Shown: positions 8,378-18,096, numbered from the stretch's first letter. The stretch: DNA of 59,437 nt from CAYXWM01 sp964468805 (GCA_964468805.1 CAYXWM010000009.1:1-59437), one strand, 5' to 3'. Translations and numbers: made by a program. Notes: generated by a model not told the origin, from the letters alone.

Positions 8378-9733
8378 ATGAGAAAACGAGCAATTGACGG
8401 AGCGGGTTCAATTTATCAAGATAGTAAGGGTAATTGGAAGTGTGCATTAACATTGGGCTACATTAATAACGTCAGAATTCGACCGGTTTTAAGCGGAAAA
8501 AACAAAAAGGATGCACAACGAAAATTAAATGAACTAATTCGAAATAAGGATGATCTTTTTGAGCAATATAAGATAAAAAAGGGATCAACTAGTATAAAAG
8601 AGCCTATAAAACATAATTTGCACGAATATATGGATGACTTTTTACAAACCTACAAGGGATCGTCCGTATCTGATGTTACTATTGATGGGTATGAGAATGA
8701 AGTAAAGCGGATTAAAAAGTTCTATGATAGCAATACTCTCATTACTGATATAACAACCAAAAACGTTCAAGAATTCTTGAATTTTTTAGGGCAGTATCTT
8801 AGCAAATCTACAATAATGAAAACGAAAAGGATGTTTAACTGGGTATTTGAGATGGCTGTTACCGATGAAATAATAGCTAGAAATCCATTGACAAGGTTTG
8901 TAACAATTCCAAAAGGAAAAAAGGTGGATGGGTTTGTTATCGGAGGCGAAGATATTGAGACTTATACTGATAAAGAATTAGCAGTAATGATAAAAGAATT
9001 TGACACTGATGAAATGCTTAAACCGATATTGCATACATTGGTTTGCAGTGGTTGTAGAATCCAAGAGGTATTAGCCTTAAAAGTAGGTTCAATTGATAGG
9101 ACGAACAATCGCATTCTTATAAAAGAAGCTATTAAAAAAGTTAAAAATAATGAAGAAAGTGCAACTACCAAATATAAGGAAGTTAGTGGACCTACAAAAA
9201 CAAAATGTGGTGGGAGATGGATAGATGTTAGTAAGGAGCTGATAGATGTTCTTGATATTTGGATAGATACTGTGATGACTGAAATTTGTACAGCCGGCAG
9301 AAACAAGGGTGAATATAGATTTAGAAGAATAAGAGAGCATTTCATTAAATATGGTAATGAGGCTTTTATATTTTGTAGCCACAGGGGGGAGAAAAGAACA
9401 ATAGCAGGGCTAAGAAAAATATTTTTAAGAAGATTTGATAGTGTAGATGCATTAAAGGGCATTAGGTTTAAGTTTCACACTTTTAGGCATACAAAAGCCA
9501 CGGTCATGGTTGAGGCAAATAGTAAAAGCAATGAGGATAACGGTGAGAGCAGGGATGTGATAAAAGCCGGTTATGTGATGAAGTTTTTGGGTCATAGTAA
9601 TATTGAAACAACTTTAAAGTACTATGCATCTGTACGGGACAAATCAAGAAGGACAACCTGTATGGATATAACAATGTGGTACAAACATCTAAAGGCGCTT
9701 GCCGGAGTAAATAACAGTGAGATAATGGAGTAA
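8378..9733 (+). CDS. int: tyrosine recombinase (integrase) of the island
   Basis: 451 residues. The N-terminal arm-binding region begins 'GAGSIYQDSKGNWKCAL', followed by a SAM-like core-binding domain (about 85-185) and the catalytic domain. Catalytic residues visible: Arg227 ('SGCRIQEV'), His367-x-x-Arg370 ('FHTFRHT'), His406 ('FLGHSN') and Tyr415. GGAGG lies eight bases upstream in the end of the xis-like gene. It catalyses recombination between the tRNA-Lys 3' end and the island attachment site. The arm-site motifs at both ends match its N-terminal domain type. Confidence 0.95.
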   Translation: MRKRAIDGAGSIYQDSKGNWKCALTLGYINNVRIRPVLSGKNKKDAQRKLNELIRNKDDLFEQYKIKKGSTSIKEPIKHNLHEYMDDFLQTYKGSSVSDVTIDGYENEVKRIKKFYDSNTLITDITTKNVQEFLNFLGQYLSKSTIMKTKRMFNWVFEMAVTDEIIARNPLTRFVTIPKGKKVDGFVIGGEDIETYTDKELAVMIKEFDTDEMLKPILHTLVCSGCRIQEVLALKVGSIDRTNNRILIKEAIKKVKNNEESATTKYKEVSGPTKTKCGGRWIDVSKELIDVLDIWIDTVMTEICTAGRNKGEYRFRRIREHFIKYGNEAFIFCSHRGEKRTIAGLRKIFLRRFDSVDALKGIRFKFHTFRHTKATVMVEANSKSNEDNGESRDVIKAGYVMKFLGHSNIETTLKYYASVRDKSRRTTCMDITMWYKHLKALAGVNNSEIME

Positions 9734-9748
9734 TTGCATAGTAACAAG

Positions 9749-9777
9749 TTGCCAATTGCGTTTGTTTATGGTATATT
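9749..9777 (+). promoter_or_regulatory. sigma-A-type promoter for SIR2-domain gene
   Basis: TTGCCA, a 17-bp spacer, then TATATT. It lies 16 bp after the integrase stop and 84 bp before the SIR2 gene start. This suggests the cargo gene has its own expression independent of integrase. Confidence 0.6.
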
Positions 9778-9860
9778 ATGCTAACAATGGTTGAATCGCT
9801 AATTATATAGATGTAACCTTTTGGTGGTAACAGACACCATATCTTATGGGGGTATGCATA

Positions 9861-12716
9861 ATGTACCATGAAACAAAACGATTAATTAAAAAAGCTATGT
9901 TTGAAAATAAATTGGTTGTATTTGTTGGTGCGGGGGCATCGGTTAACTCCGGTATACCCTTATGGAGGAATGCAATAGAACAAATCAAGAAAAATCTTGA
10001 ACCGGAGTATTTGGAGGATAATGACTATTTAAAAATTCCACAGTTTTATTTTAATTCACGTGGTTTCAAAGAATACAATGAGCTAATTAAGAAAATATTT
10101 TCTTATGAAGGAAAATTACCCAACAATCTACATAGAAAAATATTTCAATTTATTCCCGGTAATATAATTACAACAAATTACGATGACTTTTTAGAAAAAG
10201 TATCAGATGAAAATGGTGAGTTTTTAGAAGTTATTGAACGAGATGCCGATATTCCATATGCTAAGAATGATAGATTATTGATAAAAATGCATGGTGGGTT
10301 TAAGTATGATAACTATGTTCTAAAGGAAGACGATTATCTTAATTATCATGACAATTTTAGACTTACTGAAACTCTTATTAAGGCACTTATAGCACGAAAC
10401 ACTGTATTATTTATAGGATATTCTTTTAATGATCCGGATACGAAACAAATATTTAATTGGATAAAAAATGCTCTGGAAAACAACTATCAAAGAGCGTATA
10501 TGATAATTGCCGATCAGACATATAACCAAATTTTGTATGAATACTATAAAAATATAGGTATTAATCTTATTTTTGCTAATAAATGCTTAGATGACGAAGA
10601 CTACGGAGATGACATCACTCAAAATACTATTAATTGTCTTGACTACTTTTTAAAAGAAGAAATTAGGACAGATATTGCAGATAGCATTTATGATAAACTT
10701 GTTCAATGTGAATCCTTAAACTATATATTATCAAATTACATTGGAAGGGTTTTATCAAATTATGGAGGACGGATAGATGGGAAAACAATTAAAATTAGGG
10801 GTGGAAAATTACTTGAATTTTTTCAACAGATGTCTACATTTACATTAGAGCCTACATCAGAAGATAAGATCATGCATAAACTAAGTAATCTTTTTTCTAA
10901 AGCAGACTTATGTTATGTGCAAGACTTAAATAATGAACTATCAGACAAAATAAAGATATCAGAGGAAATATTACATAACACTGATTTTTTTGATGCAATA
11001 ATAAATGGAGATTATGAATTCTTAAAGAAGTTTGCGGATAGCGTGAATATCTATGACGAAAATATCTCATTAAGCGAAAGGTTTAAGGTACCCTTTGCTT
11101 TATATAAAATTCACGATTACCAAAAGGCTATTAAATCTTTAAGAGAGCTATCTAAGATTTGCAAGAGAGATAAAAACTATGTGTGGCATTTTATAACGGA
11201 GTATAACATAAAAAAACTTATTCGATATTCCAATTCAGCTTTAGAAGGCATAAAAGATAACAACATAAACTTACAAGAAATACTCTACAAATACAACTTG
11301 CAAACAGATGATAATAATTTTTTAGTATGTATGGCAAATAATAATTTATTTTTTTCTGCATTTTATGATAGTATTGATTTAAGCAAAGAAGTTGAATCTG
11401 ATAAAAACCCAGATAGAATAAGTTCGGAAATTGGGATTTATAAGTTTGAGAATTGCGTTATAAACTTGTATAAGTTTATAAACTACAATTTTATTATGGT
11501 TGAAAAATACGATGAGATAAGGCAAATATTTCAAAATTTTGTTAGGTCATCAATTTCTTCCCATAGTTTTGTTCCGTTCGAATGCGATACTTTATTATTT
11601 GGTTTAAATGAGGGGTATTCACTTCCGGAAATTTCAGTACCGATGGTGCTCTTTAGCATAAGTTGCTTTTCATTAAAGGAATTAGAAGATTTATTTATAG
11701 AGTATAACCTAAAAAGAGTTAAATTAAGTAAGGAAGCACAAGAGTTCCTATTACTACGCGCTGAAAACTATTATAAATCCCAAGAAAGTCATATTATAAA
11801 CTCAAATGAGCAAGACTTGATAAATAACATCATATTATTTTCATCAAAAACAATACTTGATAAAGATATTTTCAACAAGATATTATTGCAGTTTAATCAA
11901 ATATTGGATAGGAACTATTATTATTCGGCAAGCTTTTTTACTTTCTTATCAAATTTCATTGCTAATCATTGGACTGAGAATCGTGAAATAATTCAGAAAG
12001 AGAGTTTGATAGAATTAATATATATTTTAATTAACGTTATGCAGTCTCAAGATAAAAAAGCAAATTATTACTACAACAGGTCTATTCAACTTTTAAGAAA
12101 TTGCTGCACTATAATTCATGAGATGGATAAAGAATTCACTGTTGATGACAAAAAGGTAAGCTGGATTTTAGACGTTGCAAGTATTTTGGAGATCGTTGCA
12201 TTTTATCAACTTTCCGGTGAATTAAAGAAACATGATATTAAAGTAAGGGTCTCTGATATACTTAAAAATTCTCAAGAAGTAAATTATGAATTATATTGGC
12301 ATGCTCTAATAAACAAAATTATAGATCCGATGTTAGAGGTGGAGGATAAATTAATAGATAGTGTTGATAAGCTCAAAAATATGCCCACAGTAGATAAAAT
12401 ACACCCCAATCCATATAAGGACAAGCTATCGGGTATTATATATTTAAAATTAAATGGTTACATTCTGCAGGCAGATAAATTTGATAAATTCTATGTATCG
12501 GATAACGGAGAAAATGGTTTTTTATTTAATATGAACGATTTTGATTATTCGAACTTTGAATTAAGCTGGCTTCCTAAATACAATGTAAATTTATTAAAAA
12601 TTATTTCCAACCATGCTATTGCTAAAAATGGGATAACTAAAAAGTTCATACAGGAGCAAAGGAAGAGAGGTCTGCAAAAACAGGAGATTGAGTTGTATTT
12701 CGATTACTTTGCATAA
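9861..12716 (+). CDS. SIR2-domain protein, probable phage-defence NADase (DSR-like)
   Basis: 951 residues from ATG 9861, eight bases after GGGGG (an ATG at 9846 is possible). Residues 1-280 are a SIR2_2-type NAD-binding domain: 'FVGAGAS' (21-27), 'TTNYDDF' (104-110), 'KMHGG' with the presumed catalytic His144, and 'FIGYSFNDPDT' (184-194). The remaining 670 residues are helix-rich with no recognised motif. Such a SIR2 domain on a long helical sensor is the layout of the defence-associated sirtuins (DSR1/DSR2), in which phage sensing triggers NAD+ depletion and growth arrest. No partner gene (HerA, TIR, STAND ATPase) adjoins it. Family fit is from domain layout only. Confidence 0.8.
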   Translation: MYHETKRLIKKAMFENKLVVFVGAGASVNSGIPLWRNAIEQIKKNLEPEYLEDNDYLKIPQFYFNSRGFKEYNELIKKIFSYEGKLPNNLHRKIFQFIPGNIITTNYDDFLEKVSDENGEFLEVIERDADIPYAKNDRLLIKMHGGFKYDNYVLKEDDYLNYHDNFRLTETLIKALIARNTVLFIGYSFNDPDTKQIFNWIKNALENNYQRAYMIIADQTYNQILYEYYKNIGINLIFANKCLDDEDYGDDITQNTINCLDYFLKEEIRTDIADSIYDKLVQCESLNYILSNYIGRVLSNYGGRIDGKTIKIRGGKLLEFFQQMSTFTLEPTSEDKIMHKLSNLFSKADLCYVQDLNNELSDKIKISEEILHNTDFFDAIINGDYEFLKKFADSVNIYDENISLSERFKVPFALYKIHDYQKAIKSLRELSKICKRDKNYVWHFITEYNIKKLIRYSNSALEGIKDNNINLQEILYKYNLQTDDNNFLVCMANNNLFFSAFYDSIDLSKEVESDKNPDRISSEIGIYKFENCVINLYKFINYNFIMVEKYDEIRQIFQNFVRSSISSHSFVPFECDTLLFGLNEGYSLPEISVPMVLFSISCFSLKELEDLFIEYNLKRVKLSKEAQEFLLLRAENYYKSQESHIINSNEQDLINNIILFSSKTILDKDIFNKILLQFNQILDRNYYYSASFFTFLSNFIANHWTENREIIQKESLIELIYILINVMQSQDKKANYYYNRSIQLLRNCCTIIHEMDKEFTVDDKKVSWILDVASILEIVAFYQLSGELKKHDIKVRVSDILKNSQEVNYELYWHALINKIIDPMLEVEDKLIDSVDKLKNMPTVDKIHPNPYKDKLSGIIYLKLNGYILQADKFDKFYVSDNGENGFLFNMNDFDYSNFELSWLPKYNVNLLKIISNHAIAKNGITKKFIQEQRKRGLQKQEIELYFDYFA

Positions 12717-12755
12717 TGCCTGCTTTGGGGAATTAATATGCTATATTTTAGATTG

Positions 12756-12779
12756 TGGCTATTTTAGTGGCTATTTTAT
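12756..12779 (+). repeat. integrase arm-type sites, right end
   Basis: TGGCTATTTTA (12756-12766) and TGGCTATTTTAT (12768-12779) in tandem. The second is identical to 213-224 near the left end. A degenerate copy is at about 12738-12750. Confidence 0.55.
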
Positions 12780-12836
12780 GCAGATGGATTTAAAAAAACG
12801 TGATATTATAGGATTTAAAAAGTGCATGACATCTTC

Positions 12837-12881
12837 CTTTTAATCCAGGTGTCCCGGGTTCGAGCCCCGGGTGACTCACGG
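12837..12881 (+). repeat. right attachment site (attR): displaced tRNA-Lys 3' end
   Basis: Identical over 45 bp to 13-57. It holds only the tRNA 3' half and is not preceded by a D arm, so it is not a functional tRNA. Confidence 0.9.
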
Positions 12882-12884
12882 AAT

Positions 12885-12928
12885 AGAGCCTTACAAATTT
12901 GATTATTCAAGTTTGTAAGGCTTTTTGC
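12885..12928 (+). terminator. original host tRNA-Lys terminator, right of the island
   Basis: AGCCTTACAAA pairs perfectly with TTTGTAAGGCT, followed by TTTTT. The loop TTTGATTATTCAAG is nearly shared with the terminator at 61-106. Confidence 0.8.
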
Positions 12929-13027
12929 TTTGAATGGATTAGTTTTGAATTAAGCTGTTTTTATGTGACATGCTATTCTTCCTTTAAAATATGATTATAC
13001 GGTTGGTATCAGAATAACATCTTTGCA

Positions 13028-14773
13028 TCATTTTGTAAGATTCCAAATTACATATGCCGCTTGGGCTCTGGTCACGGTTGATCTGGGATCGAATACTTTA
13101 TCGGACATACCTTTCATAATACCTGCATTAACTGCATAAAGCACATCGCCAACATAGTGTGGGTCAATTAATTGATAATCTTGAAATTGATTGATTTTTT
13201 TATTGCCGGTGCTTCGTATGTTTTGTTGTTTAGCATATGATGCTAAAATACATGCCATTTCTTCTCGTGTTAACCCTGCAAAGGGATAGAACTTTTCATT
13301 CTCGTTTGTAACCAGATTATCCAGAATATTTATACTCTCCGCACTGACCACGTTTTCAAAAAACCAAGTCTCAGGATATACGTCTTGATACATTGTTGTA
13401 TCTTTTTTGGTGGTAATAGAAATACTGCCGGTCAACATAGTAATAAATTCAGCACGGTTTACTATGTCATTGGGCTCAAATAACCTATTTCCCTTACCAT
13501 TTACTATACCTTTTTCGGATAAGTTTTGAATTGCATCATAAGCCCAAAAATCCCGGGGTACATCAGGGAAGCCGCCGGCAGATGTAATTGCTATTACCGT
13601 TCCGCTTAAATTATTGTTAATCTCCAGGAAGGTTTTATTGTTTATTAAAACCGGTTTGTAATCTGCCTTAGTTATTTTTCGGGATGTATCTAAAAAATAT
13701 ACACTCAGGCTTTTTTGATCTACGTGATCATACAGAGGGACATATTTTTTAATAGAGTTTTTAAATTCATATATAGTCATGACGGGCGCGTAAGTTTGCA
13801 CAGCCGCTTCAAACGAAACAATGGGAGCGGCTAAATTACCTTTTAATGAAATGCTGTTCATTAGGCTTACATTGTCTTCTTTTATCAACGAGAATCTTAT
13901 CCCCAGCTTGTCACCGTAGTTCCCTTTAATGGATGAGTCATGTTCATTATCTTCATCATCAACTACTTCGTAAAAATTATCTATGTAATTTATAATATTG
14001 CCCGGAACCTCTACTATGCCGTAGTCTGTTTCCAAAGAGAAGACTTTATCGGAATAGCTTTGGTTTTTTTCTAATTGGATTGTGGATAGTATAAACCGGT
14101 TTATCTCTTGATGGCTGTTTTTGAAATGTAAAGTTTGTGGCGATGTATTCTCCTCGTCCAAGTCGATGATTTTTATTCGTGGATTTACTTTGTCTAATTC
14201 CGAAACGTCAATCAGGTCATGTATGGGCTTGTTTACAATGGGCGCATACCCTGATGGGTCTTCTATAGCTTCATAGGTGGTCTCGGTGTAGTAGTTTTTG
14301 CTTTGCTCAGTTATTATCCTGTTGGAACCACCGGAAGATACTCCCAATCCGGCCCATTTTGTAACGGGCATATCTTTAATATAACTAATAAAATGAATGC
14401 CCTCAATGTGTATATTATGGGCTTTTACATACAATAGGGCTTGAGCTTGTACAACACCGGAATACCTTTGAGGAGAAACAGTCACTTCGATAAAATCCGA
14501 GCCCTTTATGTCGTTTCCGTATTTATCCACACCTTTTAAGGTAATTCCGTCTTTTGCAATGGTGAGGAAAGATTTTGCTTCTTTGTTATATGGAATAAAA
14601 TATTCTCCGGGATAAATCAGTATAGTGTCGTTTGGCTGTGCCGCATTATAAGCATCCATAATGGTTGCAAACTGCTTATTATTGCCGACAGTAATTGTGT
14701 TTCCTGCTAGTACGTTTTGTGGTAAGTATGCAAGGATAAGCATAACAACCGAAAGAAACAGAAACTTCTTCAA
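13028..14773 (-). CDS. S-layer-homology (SLH) surface protein with beta-helix-like N-terminus
   Basis: 581 residues from a TTG start at 14773, chosen because AGGGGTG lies seven bases upstream and a signal peptide ('FLFLSVVMLILAYLPQNVLA') follows at once. Residues about 25-130 resemble the first coils of a pectate-lyase-like parallel beta-helix ('QFATIMDAYNAAQPNDTIL', 'GEYFIP', 'IHIEGIHF'). The middle is unassigned. The C-terminal 170 residues hold three SLH repeats ('FPDVPRDFWAYDAI', 'YQDVYPETWFFENV', 'PHYVGDVLYAVNAGIM') that anchor to secondary cell-wall polymer. It lies just outside the island. Confidence 0.88.
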   Translation of the reverse strand: MKKFLFLSVVMLILAYLPQNVLAGNTITVGNNKQFATIMDAYNAAQPNDTILIYPGEYFIPYNKEAKSFLTIAKDGITLKGVDKYGNDIKGSDFIEVTVSPQRYSGVVQAQALLYVKAHNIHIEGIHFISYIKDMPVTKWAGLGVSSGGSNRIITEQSKNYYTETTYEAIEDPSGYAPIVNKPIHDLIDVSELDKVNPRIKIIDLDEENTSPQTLHFKNSHQEINRFILSTIQLEKNQSYSDKVFSLETDYGIVEVPGNIINYIDNFYEVVDDEDNEHDSSIKGNYGDKLGIRFSLIKEDNVSLMNSISLKGNLAAPIVSFEAAVQTYAPVMTIYEFKNSIKKYVPLYDHVDQKSLSVYFLDTSRKITKADYKPVLINNKTFLEINNNLSGTVIAITSAGGFPDVPRDFWAYDAIQNLSEKGIVNGKGNRLFEPNDIVNRAEFITMLTGSISITTKKDTTMYQDVYPETWFFENVVSAESINILDNLVTNENEKFYPFAGLTREEMACILASYAKQQNIRSTGNKKINQFQDYQLIDPHYVGDVLYAVNAGIMKGMSDKVFDPRSTVTRAQAAYVIWNLTK

Positions 14774-14963
14774 ATTAAACACCCCTTTGCTATTGGTAAA
14801 TATGATATATATTTTCTTAATCATAATGCAAAATGTATTAAAAATCAACAATGAGTTAAGTGCCGGATCAATTCCCAAGAAATTGCTATTTGAAGATAGG
14901 CAAACGCCTTTAATTATTTGTTTAAATTAAGCAATTTATATACAAAAATTTACAAAACTATAA

Positions 14964-14992
14964 TTGCACATAACAGGTGATACTGATATAAT
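14964..14992 (+). promoter_or_regulatory. sigma-A-type promoter for Ca2+ ATPase
   Basis: TTGCAC, a 17-bp spacer, then TATAAT, ending 25 bp before the start codon at 15018. Confidence 0.7.
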
Positions 14993-15017
14993 AAGTCAAG
15001 AAAGGAGAGGTGTTATT

Positions 15018-17666
15018 ATGTTAAACTTCTTCGACAAATCGAAAGAAGCAACGGCTTCGGAATTAAAGGTAAATGTAAATACGGGTATAAGTGAGTCGGA
15101 AGTTGAGACACTGCTGCTTAAATATGGTGAAAATAGATTAAGCGAAAAGAAAAGCAAGACGGTGCTACAGCTTTTTTTTGAGCAATTTAAGGACTTTTTA
15201 CTGTTAATATTGGTCATAGCGGCATTGGTGTCCATAGCGCTTTCTCATGTGCTTGATGGGCTTATTATATTGGCGGTAGTTATTCTAAATGCCGTAATAG
15301 GCGTGGTGCAGGAGAATAAGGCAGGAAACGCCCTAAAGGCACTGAAAGAAATGTCTGCTCCCATGGCAAAGGTTCTGCGGGACGGAAATTTAATTAAGAT
15401 AAATTCAAATATGTTGGTTCCCGGTGACGTGGTTGTTTTGGAGGCAGGAGATTACGTACCGGCAGATGTAAGATTAATAGAGAGTGCCAACTTAAAAATA
15501 GACGAATCTGCATTAACCGGGGAATCCGTTCCGGTGGAAAAGGATGCGGAACAGCTTCTTGCACCTGCTACACCCCTTGCGGACAGAATCAACTGCGGCT
15601 ACATGGGTACTGTGGTCACATACGGCAGAGGAAAGGCAATAGTAACAGCAACCGGCATGAACACCCAAATGGGTAACATAGCCTCCATGTTAAACGAAAC
15701 CGAAGAAGAAACAACCCATCTGCAAAAGAAGCTTAATCAGTTGGGAAAAAGCTTGGGTATAATTTGTATAATAATATGTGTGGTAATATTCGGTTTGGGT
15801 ATGTGGAGAAATATGCCCTTTTTGGATGTATTTATGACCTCGGTTTCCCTTGCCGTAGCGGCAATTCCCGAGGGCTTGACCGTAGTTGTAACGGTTATAC
15901 TTGCCTTGGGTATGCATGCCATGGTCAAAAGCAATGCCATTGTGAAAAAACTCAGTGCGGTGGAAACCCTGGGTTCCACTACCGTTATTTGTTCAGACAA
16001 AACCGGCACCTTAACACAAAACAAAATGACAGTGGTTAATCTGTATGATACAGACGAGGTTTATCGTGTATCCGGAACAGGTTACAGCTCTACCGGTGCT
16101 ATTATCAAGGACAATGAAGAATGTGACAGGGCTAAATTCAATAAAAACATAGAACGTCTTCTGGAGGGTGCTGTGCTCTGCTCTGATGCAAGCTATAACC
16201 CTCAGAGTGAACAGGTTATAGGCGACCCCACGGAAGCGGCTTTGGTGGTGTTGGGCTATAAGGTGGGATTCTTAAAGGACATTTTAAACGCAAAATATCC
16301 CCGTGTGGGCGAAATTCCTTTTGACTCCGACAGAAAACTAATGTCTACGTTCCACAAAAGAAACGAAGTCATCACCATGTATACAAAGGGAGCCCCGGAC
16401 CAAGTATTAAATCGCTGTACCTTCATATACAAAAACGGCTTTATCACGCCCATGACCCAAGAAGACAGAGAGGGCATAGTTCAAGCCAACGAGGACTTTG
16501 CAAAAAAAGCCTTGCGTGTTTTGGCACTTGCATTTAAGGAAGCGGAAAGCACAGGGGAGCAAGAAGACGAATTGGTGTTTATCGGGCTTTTGGCTATGAT
16601 AGACCCGCCAAGGGAAGAAGCTAAAAAAGCCATAGCAATCTGTAAAAAGGCCGGCATATCCGTAAAAATGATTACAGGTGACCATCTTGTTACAGCCACT
16701 GCCATAGGCAGAGAATTGGGCATTTTGGGCGATGCTGACGAGGGCATGGACGGCAACGAAATAGACAGCTTAAACGACGATCAACTAACGGAGAAAATGC
16801 GTGTAACCAACGTTTATGCAAGGGTATCCCCGGAACATAAGGTAAGGTTGGTTAAGGCATTAAAATCAAGCGGTGAGGTTGCCGCGATGACCGGAGACGG
16901 GGTAAACGACGCTCCGTCGCTAAAAATATCAGACATAGGTGTTGCCATGGGTATCACCGGCACTGAGGTCTCCAAGGAAGCGGCTGATATGATACTTACG
17001 GACGATAACTTTGCAAGCATCGTTAAAGCGGTGGAGCAAGGTCGTACCATCTACAACAATATTCGTAAAGTTGTTGGGTATTTGTTGTCCTGTAACATAG
17101 GTGAAATTCTCGTAATTTTTGTTTCCATGTTGGCAGGGTTGCCTATGCCTCTTGTGCCCATACAGTTGCTTTCAGTTAACCTGATAACGGATGCATTCCC
17201 CGCCTTTGCATTGGGGATGGAAGCTAAGGAACCCAATGTTATGGACTTACCGCCTCGTGACCCTAAAGAACCGGTGGTAAACAGGCGTATGCAGCTATCC
17301 GTATCCATACAATCACTGGCTCTTGCCGCAGGTACTCTGGGCTCATTTATTTATGCATACTATAACTATAAACAGGCTGACTTGGCAACAACAGCTTGCT
17401 TTATAACCCTTGTATTGGGCGAATTGCTTCGTGCATATTCCGCACGTTCGGAGTATATTTCATTGTTTAAAATGAAGCCCTTTGAAAACAGCTTCTTGAA
17501 CAGCTCGGTATTCCTTTCGGTGGTGTTTTTGTTTGTGGTGGTGTATACACCTTTCCTTAACCCCATATTCCATACACTTCCGTTGGATTTGACTCAACTG
17601 GGTATAGCAGTACTTTTCGCCTTAGTTCCCATGCTGGGCGGTGAATTGGCTAAAATGCTGAAATAA
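15018..17666 (+). CDS. calcium-transporting P-type ATPase (P2 type)
   Basis: 882 residues from ATG 15018 (AGGAGAGGTG upstream). It has an N-terminal cation-ATPase domain, 'TGES' actuator motif (167-170), 'PEGL' in membrane helix M4 (284-287), the phosphorylated Asp327 in 'DKTGTLT', the hinge 'GDGVNDAP', and a C-terminal cluster of four to six membrane helices. Length and motifs fit SERCA/PMCA-like bacterial Ca2+ pumps such as Listeria LMCA1. It exports Ca2+ across the cytoplasmic membrane using ATP. The residue after PEGL is Thr rather than the Pro of SERCA, so ion specificity is inferred from family. It is monocistronic. Confidence 0.93.
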   Translation: MLNFFDKSKEATASELKVNVNTGISESEVETLLLKYGENRLSEKKSKTVLQLFFEQFKDFLLLILVIAALVSIALSHVLDGLIILAVVILNAVIGVVQENKAGNALKALKEMSAPMAKVLRDGNLIKINSNMLVPGDVVVLEAGDYVPADVRLIESANLKIDESALTGESVPVEKDAEQLLAPATPLADRINCGYMGTVVTYGRGKAIVTATGMNTQMGNIASMLNETEEETTHLQKKLNQLGKSLGIICIIICVVIFGLGMWRNMPFLDVFMTSVSLAVAAIPEGLTVVVTVILALGMHAMVKSNAIVKKLSAVETLGSTTVICSDKTGTLTQNKMTVVNLYDTDEVYRVSGTGYSSTGAIIKDNEECDRAKFNKNIERLLEGAVLCSDASYNPQSEQVIGDPTEAALVVLGYKVGFLKDILNAKYPRVGEIPFDSDRKLMSTFHKRNEVITMYTKGAPDQVLNRCTFIYKNGFITPMTQEDREGIVQANEDFAKKALRVLALAFKEAESTGEQEDELVFIGLLAMIDPPREEAKKAIAICKKAGISVKMITGDHLVTATAIGRELGILGDADEGMDGNEIDSLNDDQLTEKMRVTNVYARVSPEHKVRLVKALKSSGEVAAMTGDGVNDAPSLKISDIGVAMGITGTEVSKEAADMILTDDNFASIVKAVEQGRTIYNNIRKVVGYLLSCNIGEILVIFVSMLAGLPMPLVPIQLLSVNLITDAFPAFALGMEAKEPNVMDLPPRDPKEPVVNRRMQLSVSIQSLALAAGTLGSFIYAYYNYKQADLATTACFITLVLGELLRAYSARSEYISLFKMKPFENSFLNSSVFLSVVFLFVVVYTPFLNPIFHTLPLDLTQLGIAVLFALVPMLGGELAKMLK

Positions 17667-17742
17667 TATAAAATTTATATATTCATAGTAAATCTACTTT
17701 AAAATTAGATACACAATTTTGTATTCGGCTTTTTTGGAAAGA

Positions 17743-17811
17743 GGGAGTTTGAGGGAGAAAACCCTTTTTCACCGTTAGAAAAGGCTTTCTCCCTCAAGGT
17801 TTTGTTTTTTT
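17743..17811 (+). terminator. terminator/repeat family E, copy 1
   Basis: TTGAGGGAGAAA pairs with TTTCTCCCTCAA (17786-17797), followed by GGTTTTGTTTTTTT. The outer sequence (GGGAGTTTGAGGGA ... CCCTCAAGG) recurs at 43421-43490, so this is a repeated terminator-like element. Confidence 0.75.
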
Positions 17812-17828
17812 AATGTAGAACTACTATA

Positions 17829-17876
17829 AAGTGAAGGGAAAGCTGTTTAATCAGTTTTCCCTTCACTTTTTTAAGA
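17829..17876 (+). terminator. second hairpin terminator after Ca2+ ATPase
   Basis: AAAGTGAAGGGAAA pairs with TTTTCCCTTCACTTT, followed by T residues. Confidence 0.7.
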
Positions 17877-17921
17877 AACCTCGGTTCCTTTTTTATTGCC
17901 TTGCTGCTACAGCGAATGTTA

Positions 17922-18024
17922 TACCAATTCCATATAAGATGAAGGACAAAAATAATCGTTTTTTTCTTGAACCGTTGAAAAAAATCAATTATTCTTGTCC
18001 GCTGTTTAAAATAGAATCAGTATA
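17922..18024 (+). repeat. palindromic interspersed repeat family A, copy 1
   Basis: About 103 bp. Related copies lie at 21610-21694, 29961-30064 and 50426-50530. Shared parts: an outer AATTCCAT / AGAATC pair, inner GGACAAAAATAATCG / CAATTATTCTTGTCC inverted repeat, and a central 'CTTGAACCGTTG'. It has MITE-like organisation and no coding capacity. Confidence 0.8.
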
Positions 18025-18096
18025 TTGACAAAAAAATCAATGAATGCTAATATTAAAAGCAGTTTAAGAAGCAAAAAATCCTCGGGGAGGTCTGAA

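Noticed and set aside
9504..9869. Minus-strand open frame over the integrase end
   Set aside because: Antisense to the catalytic part of the integrase, no ribosome site, composition unlike neighbours.
9861..12716. Thoeris ThsA
   Set aside because: ThsA is about half this length with a SLOG domain, and no TIR-domain ThsB gene is nearby.
12837..12878. Second tRNA-Lys gene
   Set aside because: Only the 3' half is present; the upstream bases do not form a D arm or 5' acceptor strand.
1..12881. Prophage or conjugative element
   Set aside because: No capsid, portal, terminase, lysin, relaxase, type IV secretion or replication protein was recognised; genomic island or mobilisable remnant is the safer name.
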